The notes beneath the pieces were generated by a model that was not told the origin of the DNA, searched no databases, and saw only the letters and a program-made list of their open reading frames with translations. Shown here one piece after another: positions 56,103-64,000 of a stretch of 64,000 nucleotides of DNA; position 1 is the stretch's first letter, and each line of letters opens with the position of its first letter. The position numbers and the translations under genes are program-made. Location: assembly GCF_016587355.1 (NCBI RefSeq), contig NZ_BNJF01000002.1:1612001-1676000 (forward strand), given 5' to 3'. Origin of the DNA: Ktedonospora formicarum (lineage in GTDB: Bacteria > Chloroflexota > Ktedonobacteria > Ktedonobacterales > Ktedonobacteraceae).

Positions 56103-56501
56103 TTATCCGGCCTGATAGTGTTCATCGCTGACCTTCTCCATCCAATCAACAGTTTTTCCATCAAGCCGTTCGGCAATGGCGATATGGGTGAGAGCCGTGG
56201 TTGGCGCAGCGCCGTGCCAATGTTTTTCCCCTGGTTCAAACCAAATCACGTCTCCAAGGCGAATCTCCTGGATTGGTTCCCCTCAGCGCTGGACTCGACC
56301 GAGACCGTCTATGACTATGAGCGTCTGGCCGAGGGGGTGACTGTGCCATGCGGTCCGAGCACCAGGCTCGAATGTGACTCTTGCACCACCTACACGGGCC
56401 GGATCAGGTGCCTCAAATGGGGAATCGATGCGGACCGCTCCAGTAAAATACTCGGTTGGTCCTTTGCCAGAAGGATGTGAGCCGTTTCGTGTGATATCCA
56501 C
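56103..56501 (-). pseudogene. Cupin-domain protein with an in-frame TGA
   Basis: The frame GTG 56501 to TAA 56103 encodes a complete 132-residue cupin: FTGAVRIDSPFEAPDPARVG, HSHPLGQTLIVIDGLGRVQR, then a TGA (56283-56285), then GEPIQEIRLGDVIWFEPGEK, HWHGAAPTTALTHIA and DWMEKVSDEHY. Relatives have Trp (TGG) at the TGA, so a single G-to-A change explains it. Metal-binding His residues lie on both sides of the stop. GGAGG is 9 bp before the GTG. The gene is dead unless the stop is read through or the base is a sequence error. Confidence 0.82.
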
Positions 56502-56720
56502 TGTTTCATTCCTCCACCATATTTGCTTCCCCATACGAAGCAAGACATGTTCGTTCTCTAGGAGGGCCAGATATCTCGAAAAGCCAGGATACAAGAAGAA
56601 GCGTTGCCAATGCTTGATACATGTTGTTCATCGTTTTTTCATAACGTTACCTGTGAATGGAGGGCCAATGAAGGTAATCCTTCCCCAGGCTTTCCTGGAA
56701 GAACCTCTCCCCTTGCCAGT

Positions 56721-57047
56721 TTATGGCTCGTCAAAGACGCGTTTGGCGACGGCAATGGTAGACATGGCCTTCGGCCAACCAGCATAGAATGCGAGATGCG
56801 TGATGACCTCTTTGAGTTCCGTCTCCGTCAAACCGTTGTCTTTGGCTCTCATGAGATGTCCGGGAAGTTGTTCGGTGTTTCCACCTGCGATCAAAGCTGC
56901 AACCGTAATCAAGCTCCTATCTCGTTTTGAAAGTTCGGTTCGTTCCCAGATATCACCAAAAAGCACGTCATCCGTGAGTGAAACCATTTTCGGCAAAAAG
57001 GTGCCAATGAGTTTCTGCGCAGGTGTTTGTTCTTGTGATTCAGGCAT
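56721..57047 (-). CDS. Carboxymuconolactone decarboxylase-family protein
   Basis: 108 residues: FGDIWERTELSKRDRSLITV, ALIAGGNTEQLPGHLMRAKD and GLTETELKEVITHLAFYAG, the core of the CMD/AhpD-like fold. The AhpD redox pair C-x-x-C is absent, so it is of the non-redox CMD branch. Such proteins often stand beside cupins and AKRs under AraC or LysR control. AAGGAGAA precedes ATG 57047. First gene of the redox operon. Confidence 0.88.
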   Translation of the reverse strand: MPESQEQTPAQKLIGTFLPKMVSLTDDVLFGDIWERTELSKRDRSLITVAALIAGGNTEQLPGHLMRAKDNGLTETELKEVITHLAFYAGWPKAMSTIAVAKRVFDEP

Positions 57048-57118
57048 GTATTTCTCCTTATGTATGTACGTCGGTGCAGGAGGGCTGCCTCCTGTGGATA
57101 GACAATTTTATATTTCTC

Positions 57119-57260
57119 CTAATTATGGGATGGTGTAGACAAAGTGCAGCCCCCCATCTGAGCGCTAAGAGCCACACCTGCTATATTGAGGAGAGTCCTT
57201 CGCAAGAAAGAGCGTCGCCCAAAATGGGAGGTAACAGATGGAAAAGCTGACAAGGTTATG
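57119..57260 (-). other. Possible Tat/lipoprotein signal remnant
   Basis: The frame reads GRRSFLRRTLLNIAGVALSA then QMGGCTLSTPSHN and stops: twin Arg, hydrophobic stretch and a Cys resembling a lipobox. No mature protein follows, so it is at most the head of a lost gene. Confidence 0.3.
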
Positions 57261-57704
57261 CTTCTTGCAAACGTGAGAACTGTGGTTATCTGGGACTCTA
57301 AGCGCATTCGTAAACAGACCAGCGGTATCAAACAGATGATGCTACGCATCGATGATGTGTCGAATGAAGTGAATCATCCCCTGCTTGTCGCCTACTGAAC
57401 CTTAGAGAGCATCCATATCCATATAGCCAAACCAGGGAACTGGGATGAACATAATGGCTGTGTGCAAGGGAACGCTTCATACATAGCTCATACCTCCAGT
57501 CTTTCTATAACAGATTGGGTCATGCTTCCATATGGCTCTGCTCTTGAAGAAAAATCTAGCTTCCTCCGACTATGCAGATCCCATACTGTTCTGCATGAGA
57601 ATAGTATAGACGTACCGAAGCCTGGGGTGATAGAATAATTGTCGAGAATGATTGGAGGATTCTGCAAATATTTCCAGAGAGATGAAAGAGCTACAGGAGG
57701 GAAA

Positions 57705-58655
57705 ATGGCAATGGATGGACGAGATGCCCAGCAGCGAGAACGTCAGGCCATGATGCAACAAGCGTATCGTGAGGAACTGATAGAACGCATTGGGCGAACT
57801 GTGCATGAGGATGGCGTAGAAGAGCCACTCCCAGGATTGCATCTGGCCCGCTGTTCTGTGCCTCTCCAATCAGTCCATAGCGTAGTTGAGCCATCCATCT
57901 GCGTGATTGTTCAGGGAAGCAAAGAGGTCTTACTCGGTGAGAACCGCTACTGCTATGATCCCTCACACTATCTGCTGACCACCGTTGCATTGCCCCGTGT
58001 GAGCCAAGTGCTTTCAGCCTCGAAGGATCATCCCTATCTCAGTCTGCGGCTGGAACTAGATCCCTCTCTGGTGAGTTCAGTTGCTGTTGAGGCGGATCAC
58101 TCGTGGTCAAAGCAGCGTGCAGCGGTCTCGGCAATCACCGTGAGCCTCCTGGATGGGAATCTGCTGGAGGCCTTCGTGCGACTGGTAAGGCTGGTGGATG
58201 CCCCTGCCCATGCACAGATGCTTGAGCCTTTGATCACGCGGGAAATTCTCTACTGGCTCCTCATGGGTGAACAGGGGAGTCGCCTCCGCCATCTCGCTCT
58301 GCAAGGGGGGTACACCCCCGATATCGCCCAGGCGGTCAAGCGACTCCGGCAACACTACGACCAACCCTTACGCATTGAAGAGATTGCGCAGGATCTGGGC
58401 ATGAGTGTTTCAGGGTTTCATCACCACTTCAAAGCGGTCACTGCACTCAGCCCCTTACAATTTCAGAAGCAGCTACGTCTCCAGGAGGCGCGTCGTCTCA
58501 TGCTTTCAGAAGACCTGGACGCCACAAGTGCGGCTTATCGTGTTGGATACCAGGACGCCTCCTACTTCAATCGCGAATATAAAAGCCTCTTTGGGACCCC
58601 TCCCATGCGCGATGTACAACGACTGCGAGGAGAAACGCTTGCCTTCTCTAGGTAA
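57705..58655 (+). CDS. AraC-family transcriptional regulator
   Basis: About 316 residues. The N-terminal domain (residues about 30-190: PSICVIVQGSKEVLLGENRY, LRLELDPSLVSSVAVE) is the AraC_N type. The C-terminal part has two helix-turn-helices, LRIEEIAQDLGMSVSGFHHHF and ATSAAYRVGYQDASYFNREY. ATG 57705 is chosen because AGGAGG lies 4 bp upstream; the frame extends to 57639. It is divergent from the six-gene redox operon, the usual arrangement for AraC_N regulators and their oxidoreductase targets. Confidence 0.9.
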   Translation: MAMDGRDAQQRERQAMMQQAYREELIERIGRTVHEDGVEEPLPGLHLARCSVPLQSVHSVVEPSICVIVQGSKEVLLGENRYCYDPSHYLLTTVALPRVSQVLSASKDHPYLSLRLELDPSLVSSVAVEADHSWSKQRAAVSAITVSLLDGNLLEAFVRLVRLVDAPAHAQMLEPLITREILYWLLMGEQGSRLRHLALQGGYTPDIAQAVKRLRQHYDQPLRIEEIAQDLGMSVSGFHHHFKAVTALSPLQFQKQLRLQEARRLMLSEDLDATSAAYRVGYQDASYFNREYKSLFGTPPMRDVQRLRGETLAFSR

Positions 58656-59045
58656 TGAGAAAGATGGCCTTCTCGATACAAAATAAGACGCATCAAGCCA
58701 CAAACCGTTCTCCCAGACGGGCTGATTGTGTTGATCGGTTCTCTTTATGAGAACAGTCTTTTTAATGAAGAAGATAAGACAAAAGAGAATGCAACTGAAT
58801 GCTATAGATGGTCTTCACATATCAACTACCATTGCTATACACTGGTGCTTGCGAGCCATTGAACTTCCTATCGTTACCAAGAGCCATTTCAGACAAGAGT
58901 GATTACTGATCTGTCGCGCTCGGCCGATGATGTTGGGATTTACACCCGAGCCGTTTCAATCCCGATGATATACGCCTTCACGTTGTATTTTTCGTGTACA
59001 GGTCTCTTATGCCAAAATGCAGGTATGCCAAAATGCAGGGAGATG
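58656..59045. other. Intergenic region with a tandem repeat
   Basis: No gene is seen. TATGCCAAAATGCAGG occurs twice in a row at 59008-59023 and 59024-59039, just downstream of the P450-like gene (minus strand). Confidence 0.5.
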
Positions 59046-60515
59046 TTACTGGCCCCTCTTAAAGCCGATATTGTCCAGAACAACCGTTGCTGGTCCTACC
59101 GGTAACAACTCGGCAGGGTCGATGTTGAGTCTGGTGAAGACAATCTTTTCGCTCCACACTTTTCTGAGAAGATCTTTGAAGAAACCAATGGTGAGGAACT
59201 CGCCCGCGCAACGGCGATATCCAAAGCCGAATGGTGCATACCCGGCATCGTCGCATACTGGATAGGTCTGGTTATCGACACACGCGTACACGGCGCCAAA
59301 CGCGCTGTTGATGATCGAAGCCTGTCGACCGTCCTTGACGTGAAAGGCTCTCCTACTGAAGGGGCATTGGGCTAACCCGGCTTGCTTGCACTTGGCCTCG
59401 TTGTTCTGTTCACTCGTCGGAGCCTGCTGATAGCGATCCGGGTCGAAATCATTCGGCTTGTTCCAGTGAAGAGGGTCTCTGCTGGTTTCCAGATGAGGCG
59501 TAATAATGGTGCTGAGGCCAGTGGACCCGGTGCCAAAAGCTTGTTCCTGAGCAGGTAGCACTGAGGCGCTGCCGCGGTTGGGCGAGATGGTCCGGAATAA
59601 CTCCATCACGAAACGGTCAAGCCTGCTGAAGGCGGCGTTGTCTGTTTCGTCGGGGCCACGCTTCATAGTCTTTTCAAACCATGAACGGACAGCCAGGTCT
59701 CCATATGTTGCCTCCAGTCGGTCCATCATATTGTAGAGCATAGTGCCCCACTGGCTGAACGCCAGAAAATTGTGAAAGCACTCGAAGACGATGTCCTTCC
59801 TCCTGAAGTTCTCCCCCAGCGCGCCGTTCTTGATCCAGTAGTAGACCAGGGTCTTCTCTGGATTAGGCACATGACCGTCGACCAGATCTTGTACCTGCTG
59901 GTCAATCCAGTTTTTGAGTAGGTGACGGAGCTGGCGCACACGCATGTAGTTGTCATGGACGACCTGCAAGGTTGGGTACCTGAAGCCGAAGACAGCCACG
60001 AAGCTCTGGCCGATCTGCTTGATTTCAGGCGGAATGTCGTTCCCTGTGACGCCAAGGTGAAGGTCCCAGTACATGTCAAAATATCTCTGGTAGTACTGGC
60101 TCATCAGTGGTTTGCCTTCGTTTTGTTCGTCGAAGAGGGAATCGAGGAAGCGTTTGATCTTGTCCGAATACATTGGACCATACAGATCCGGCGTGACAGC
60201 CGAGTAGTAGATCCTCTTTCTCTCGTTATGTGGCCCGCGTTTCTGGTATCCCTGGATGAAGACTGTGAGTCCCTCCTTCTCCATATTCAGCTCCCAATTG
60301 TCGTAGAGCATCCCAACGAGGTGATCTGGCATTGCCGCCTCCTTGCTCAGAGTGAGGTCAATCATAGGAAGCAATGGCCGCTCACCCTGATAGATGGTGC
60401 TGCGGAAAAACGGCTTCACAGCGCCCTGAATATAAACAGGATCGAAGGTGGACGGCATCTTCCTGGTATCGGGAGCTCTATTCCGCTGGTCAACAGTTTT
60501 CTCTGGATCAATCAT
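59046..60515 (-). CDS. P450-like heme-thiolate protein without the usual oxygen-activating motif
   Basis: 489 residues. The heme-thiolate loop FGFGYRRCAGEF has Cys436, and ExxR is E305-L-F-R308, so the P450 fold is credible, as is DFDPDRY near residue 356. The region where the I-helix should carry A/G-G-x-D/E-T-T reads FECFHNFLAFSQWG (about 244-257) with no acid-alcohol pair. This is like P450s that rearrange or use peroxides (CYP74, CYP8A, peroxygenases) rather than activate O2. No signal peptide. Last gene of the DyP operon, 68 bp after the FUSC gene. The substrate may be a hydroperoxide or fatty acid; that is an inference. Confidence 0.75.
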   Translation of the reverse strand: MIDPEKTVDQRNRAPDTRKMPSTFDPVYIQGAVKPFFRSTIYQGERPLLPMIDLTLSKEAAMPDHLVGMLYDNWELNMEKEGLTVFIQGYQKRGPHNERKRIYYSAVTPDLYGPMYSDKIKRFLDSLFDEQNEGKPLMSQYYQRYFDMYWDLHLGVTGNDIPPEIKQIGQSFVAVFGFRYPTLQVVHDNYMRVRQLRHLLKNWIDQQVQDLVDGHVPNPEKTLVYYWIKNGALGENFRRKDIVFECFHNFLAFSQWGTMLYNMMDRLEATYGDLAVRSWFEKTMKRGPDETDNAAFSRLDRFVMELFRTISPNRGSASVLPAQEQAFGTGSTGLSTIITPHLETSRDPLHWNKPNDFDPDRYQQAPTSEQNNEAKCKQAGLAQCPFSRRAFHVKDGRQASIINSAFGAVYACVDNQTYPVCDDAGYAPFGFGYRRCAGEFLTIGFFKDLLRKVWSEKIVFTRLNIDPAELLPVGPATVVLDNIGFKRGQ

Positions 60516-60582
60516 GTTCTAGTTCTTCCTTCTCTTTTTAATCGCTCAAGACCTCTTTGGGATTCTGCCCTGCCACTCCCTT

Positions 60583-61629
60583 TCATGATGAAACAGTCCT
60601 TTTTTGAGTGGAGGGCATCTGGCTGAGGAAGGTGATCACAAGGACGATCCCCGCACCAACCAGGATGGTTACCACTCGCCATACGGCAAGGGATTGGCCC
60701 GACATCTTGATACTGATGAGTAGCAGGATAAGGATCGTAAAAAAGAAGAGATGCAGGAAGTAGTTCAGCTCTTTGATGGCGAATGCCAGGAACGTGCTCG
60801 CCACCACGATCAGCCCTACCACCAAAGCGTTCTGTACGCTACCAATCAAGACCGCTGCCAGGAACGCACCCAGGAACGTCGCAATGACATTTTGTAGTGC
60901 CATCCTTAGCGAGACCTTCTGATCCTGCTGGGTGCAGATGATGACGGTGAGGGTCGCCCAATAGAATGGCGCTTCACCTAAGATCCAGCCGCTCCCTGCT
61001 GCAACTGCTGCTCCCACTGCACGCAACAAGCTAAAGCGCAGTAGTGGGGGGGGCAACGTGAACTGCGCTGTGAGCGTAGTGCGTCTTGGTTGTGGCCTGT
61101 TTGATCGTACTTCGTTTCTCATCCTACTACGGTGTGATTGGAGCCATGCAAACAAGAGCATGAACAGCATCAAGATCACCCCACCGAGCAGAAAGCCTCC
61201 CGCCGCTGGTAGCGATGTTTGCGAACCGCTACGGTTCGCAAGCGAGATCACGAATGTGATCGTCAAAAGCAATCCCACGACAGCCGCGGCCTGACCATAC
61301 ACCGAGAGGAGTCCGCTGAGGAAAACCATGAGGAAGATCTCCACAATCTCGACCCACCATGGCCCACCAATGAGCCGACCCAGTGCGGTTATGAGAGCGC
61401 CGCCGACTGCAATCGTTCCCAAAGACCACGCCTGTGTGCGGGGCGACGTGCCGACGTCCCCGAATGAGGTAAGCAATGCGCCAGTCATGACCAGGATACC
61501 AAGGGATCTCTGACCAAGTATGGTCAGGACAAGCAGAGGCAGAAACATCGCCAGGGCGGTATAGAAGCCTTTGCCTGGATATAGCTTAGCGCCGGAGTTA
61601 TTGTGGAATAAAACCCCCATTCTTCCCAT
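60583..61629 (-). CDS. FUSC-family membrane protein
   Basis: About 348 residues with two sets of roughly five to six transmembrane helices separated by a basic cytoplasmic stretch (HRSRMRNEVRSNRPQPRRT). The second set contains the FUSC signature FYWATLTVIICTQQDQKVSL with R in MALQNVIATFLGAFLAAV. Relatives export aromatic acids or other weak acids (AaeB, fusaric acid resistance) or act as amphipathic-compound exporters. ATG 61629 follows AAGGAGAG. Placed between the DyP and P450-like genes, it may move their substrate or product across the membrane. Confidence 0.85.
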   Translation of the reverse strand: MGRMGVLFHNNSGAKLYPGKGFYTALAMFLPLLVLTILGQRSLGILVMTGALLTSFGDVGTSPRTQAWSLGTIAVGGALITALGRLIGGPWWVEIVEIFLMVFLSGLLSVYGQAAAVVGLLLTITFVISLANRSGSQTSLPAAGGFLLGGVILMLFMLLFAWLQSHRSRMRNEVRSNRPQPRRTTLTAQFTLPPPLLRFSLLRAVGAAVAAGSGWILGEAPFYWATLTVIICTQQDQKVSLRMALQNVIATFLGAFLAAVLIGSVQNALVVGLIVVASTFLAFAIKELNYFLHLFFFTILILLLISIKMSGQSLAVWRVVTILVGAGIVLVITFLSQMPSTQKRTVSS

Positions 61630-61734
61630 TAGTCTCTCCTTCCTCGCCAATTTCGACCTCTGGCCATGCCAGGAGTGTGGCCATGCATGCACTCCATTTG
61701 TGTCAACACGGTCGTGAGTTGGTTTGGATTCTGA

Positions 61735-63081
61735 CTAGCGTTCTCTCCCCTCGGCAACATACTCGGCGTCCGCCAGCCACTGTAATGCCCGCAGGCCAGG
61801 CAGAAAGAAGTATTCTCCGCCGCGATTGGTCACGAACTGCGGCAAGCCATGGAGGCGTTGGCGGATAGGCTGCTTGGGGATGGTGAACACACCAGTCCCA
61901 TCATTGGGCCCACATATCGGATCTTTCTCACTAGGTGCCCCAATGAAAATACCCTGATTGACCCACTCACTCTGAACAAATTCGAACTGCCGCGAAAGTG
62001 AGGCACCAATGAAGACGAAAATGATGCCACGATCGGCTCCATCGTCCTGCAGAATCCCCTCAGGAAGGAGGGGACCGTAGACGGTGCCGCGGCGAATCAA
62101 GCGATGGCGATTGACCTGGGTGATTTCGTGCTTGAATTGGTCACGTGGGTTCACGCGCCGTGCATGCGATCCAAGCGGGCATTTGAGACCCTTGGGGTCG
62201 GAGTCCGCGTAGAGAAAATCGTTGTTGCGTCGCGGATCGGCCCCTAATTCCGGGTCATCGTGCTCTGGACAGAGCATGAGGGGTGCGCCACTACGCCAGC
62301 GACCCATCATCTTGGCGGCCAGCCATTCTTCTCCCGCCGCGCTGGTGGTGTGTGCCGCTAGGTATTGGCGGAACGCGGCCACATCTTGATGCAGTTTTCT
62401 CAAGGCTACATACGACCCGTTTTGGCCCAGCACCTCGGGTTGGGGTTGCGGAGGCAACCTTCCTGACTCGTCGATATATCCCAAAATAAATTCCCCCGCC
62501 TTGAGCGGAGCTTCCTGGCGATTGCTTCCAGCAATCCCGCTCCCCTCGATCACTGGTTGCCCGATGCTGTCTCGAAAGCCGAATGGTTCGCGCCCTGTGG
62601 GAAGTTGATAACAGTCCTGCCGGTAGATCGCCGTCACTCCGGGCATCTGCAGGTAGGCTTGCCTTGCAGGCTCCAGGACCTTTGCCAGACGTGTCTGATC
62701 AGGAGCGAGTGCGGCAATCACGAGATGGACCTCCGACGTGCCCAACGGCCACTCCCACTTTTCAGGAGCGCTCTCGCCCACATCACCCAGTTCCGCGGCA
62801 CGGGCCGCCATTCCCTGCTGGAACTCCGGTGAGAAGCTCTCAAGCGATGCTTGGGGGACGCCTAACGCCTTCAGGCCATGATAGGAAAGCGCCACCGCCA
62901 CCCAGGCATCGCCTGCAGGACTGGTTAGATCAGTGGCCGAGGCAATCGCAGGTGTGAGCCGCTTCAGCAACAGATGACCTCCGGCGCGATCATCGATGCG
63001 AAGCATGATGTACGTTGCGGCATACGGCGTCGGACGAGGGCGGAGCACGCCGCTCTGAATGTCGTTGAATTCAAGCATAGT
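61735..63081 (-). CDS. DyP-type peroxidase
   Basis: About 448 residues of the dye-decolorizing peroxidase family, cytoplasmic by sequence (no Tat signal). Visible residues: the distal Asp in GFRDSIGQPVIEG (the usual GxxDG reads G-F-R-D-S, keeping Asp), the proximal heme-ligand His in LGSHARRVNPRD, and the distal Arg in RRGTVYGP. The size fits the longer DyP classes. Such enzymes oxidise aromatic compounds with H2O2. ATG 63081 follows AGGAGG at 7 bp. It is in an operon with a conserved small protein upstream and FUSC and P450-like genes downstream. Confidence 0.9.
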   Translation of the reverse strand, partial: TMLEFNDIQSGVLRPRPTPYAATYIMLRIDDRAGGHLLLKRLTPAIASATDLTSPAGDAWVAVALSYHGLKALGVPQASLESFSPEFQQGMAARAAELGDVGESAPEKWEWPLGTSEVHLVIAALAPDQTRLAKVLEPARQAYLQMPGVTAIYRQDCYQLPTGREPFGFRDSIGQPVIEGSGIAGSNRQEAPLKAGEFILGYIDESGRLPPQPQPEVLGQNGSYVALRKLHQDVAAFRQYLAAHTTSAAGEEWLAAKMMGRWRSGAPLMLCPEHDDPELGADPRRNNDFLYADSDPKGLKCPLGSHARRVNPRDQFKHEITQVNRHRLIRRGTVYGPLLPEGILQDDGADRGIIFVFIGASLSRQFEFVQSEWVNQGIFIGAPSEKDPICGPNDGTGVFTIPKQPIRQRLHGLPQFVTNRGGEYFFLPGLRALQWLADAEYVAEGRER

Positions 63082-63136
63082 TGATCCTCCTGGTGCCACT
63101 GTCCCAGGCGTTGTCGGGAAACGATTGCTTGTTATC

Positions 63137-63157
63137 GGATTGGGCTTCGCCCAATCC
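63137..63157 (-). repeat. Intercistronic hairpin in the DyP operon
   Basis: GGATTGGGC and GCCCAATCC form a perfect 9-bp stem with a 3-nt loop, between the small first gene and DyP. There is no T-run, so it may be a processing or stability element rather than a terminator. Confidence 0.5.
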
Positions 63158-63189
63158 CGCCTGCTGCGAGGCTTGAGCCGTCCTCTCGG

Positions 63190-63735
63190 TTACGTTGCCG
63201 CCTGGTCAAGCAGCGGTTTCAACGCCGGGTGCTGCAGCGCCTGCTCAGCCTCAGGGTTGTCGAGCACCTGCTGGAACGCGTGCTGCAGTTCCAGCGCTTT
63301 CCAGATCTGCTTGACTGTGGGCTCGGGATAGCTGCTATCATAAGCAAGCGCTTCATATTGGTGCACCGTTAACCAGTCCCTGACGCTCGGGTCCGTGATG
63401 CCCGGGTAGTCCTCTACATGAGACCAGAATTCCGCGAACGATTGCGAGACGGCGTTATCGGCAACGGCAAAGTCATCGATGTACTTATCCCACGTGCCGT
63501 CAAAGCTGCTGCAAAATAGGAGCCGCGTATCATTGTCGATAAGAGCCACCCTGGCTTCATGTATCGTGCCGAACTTTTTGGCGTCCTCTATGCGGTGGGG
63601 ATCGGCGGCTCTCCGCTTGATAGCCTCGCGCAGCGCTTGTTGGTGGCCTGGTTTGACGGTTCCAATGACAGTAAATTCTGTCCTCACTCCAGACTTCAGC
63701 CCCTTCCGCTTTGGATGCTCCTTTGTTGACTCCAT
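63190..63735 (-). CDS. Conserved hypothetical protein, first gene of the DyP operon
   Basis: 181 residues: RTEFTVIGTVKPGHQQALRE, TIHEARVALIDNDTRLLFCS, and SFDGTWDKYIDDFAV, then a helical C-terminal half ending in ALELQHAFQQVLDN. The N-terminal half looks like a dimeric alpha/beta-barrel (ferredoxin-like) domain such as those of EthD or heme-binding monooxygenase relatives. Proteins with FDGTWDxYIDDF seem to travel with heme peroxidases, which is the case here; that is recollection, not a search result. No signal peptide. Confidence 0.7.
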   Translation of the reverse strand: MESTKEHPKRKGLKSGVRTEFTVIGTVKPGHQQALREAIKRRAADPHRIEDAKKFGTIHEARVALIDNDTRLLFCSSFDGTWDKYIDDFAVADNAVSQSFAEFWSHVEDYPGITDPSVRDWLTVHQYEALAYDSSYPEPTVKQIWKALELQHAFQQVLDNPEAEQALQHPALKPLLDQAAT

Positions 63736-64000
63736 GGCTTTTGCTCCTTTGTGTGAAGATTTCTAGCCCCAGCATAGTGCACAAGCGCTGAAGTGGATGA
63801 GCTTTCCTTGTATGCGACGTAGGCTCAAGCTCCTCTTTTATGAGAGAAAGAAACGTAACGCCACTCTACTTCTGCTCATCTTCGTATCTCCATGAAGCAT
63901 ACTAGATGAGTCCAACACCTTTGCACTCAATCTGCCACACTCTGCCAGAGCCAAAAATGAGCTTTTTTTGCGAGCCTGGTACACTCATATTACTAATTGG
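63736..64000. other. Upstream region of the DyP operon
   Basis: No gene is visible. The promoter of the minus-strand operon is probably here; no repeat or operator stands out. Confidence 0.35.

Overview
The window looks like a piece of a large, repeat-rich genome from the Ktedonobacteria (Chloroflexota). This is an inference from gene content, not from a marker gene: PAS-type histidine kinases in several related copies, IS200/IS605 TnpB, IS6, IS3 and IS630-like remnants, an ECF sigma factor with a zinc-binding tail, a terpene synthase, a DyP peroxidase and many aldo/keto reductases. No rRNA, tRNA, CRISPR array or phage module was seen.

Layout. 0-4 kb: a miniature Tn5-like inverted-repeat element, a class I terpene synthase, an MFS transporter cut off next to a TnpB scar, and an aldo/keto reductase. 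4-14.3 kb: an enterochelin-esterase-like protein, an ECF sigma factor with a Zn-binding C-terminal module followed by a free-standing copy of that module, a PIG-V-type mannosyltransferase, an acyltransferase-3 membrane protein, and an APH-family kinase followed by a 66-codon peptide gene. 14.3-31 kb: a DUF1579-like gene inside long inverted repeats, a carboxylate-activation/reduction operon (ANL ligase plus aldehyde-dehydrogenase-like reductase, with a divergent LysR gene and a perfect palindrome between them), an alcohol dehydrogenase, an IS6 transposase, and two versions of a convergent histidine kinase/GH65 phosphorylase pair. It ends in a decayed ferredoxin/ferredoxin reductase/P450 operon. 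31-38 kb: degenerate transposases, then an intact PadR-membrane protein-ABC ATPase-permease-lipase operon. 38-52 kb: mostly debris (uppS pseudogene, TnpB, UPF0158, kinases, IS6, IS3, fragments of flavoprotein, TPR and dnaE genes) around an intact histidine kinase, a CPBP protease and a divergent FMN reductase/HxlR pair. 52-58.7 kb: a six-gene redox operon (CMD protein, cupin, two tandem aldo/keto reductases, SDR, aldo/keto reductase) divergent from an AraC regulator. 59-63.8 kb: a four-gene operon of a small conserved protein, a DyP-type peroxidase, a FUSC-family membrane protein and an unusual P450-like heme protein.

Two things stand out. The first is the DyP/FUSC/P450-like operon, whose P450 lacks the usual oxygen-activating helix motif and may act on peroxides. 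The second is the amount of gene decay: at least fifteen genes are truncated or frameshifted, often exactly at an insertion-sequence edge, and a few by one base in a G or C run, so some of the frameshifts may be sequence errors. Long perfect hairpins of unrelated sequence recur between genes; some are clear terminators and some are not.
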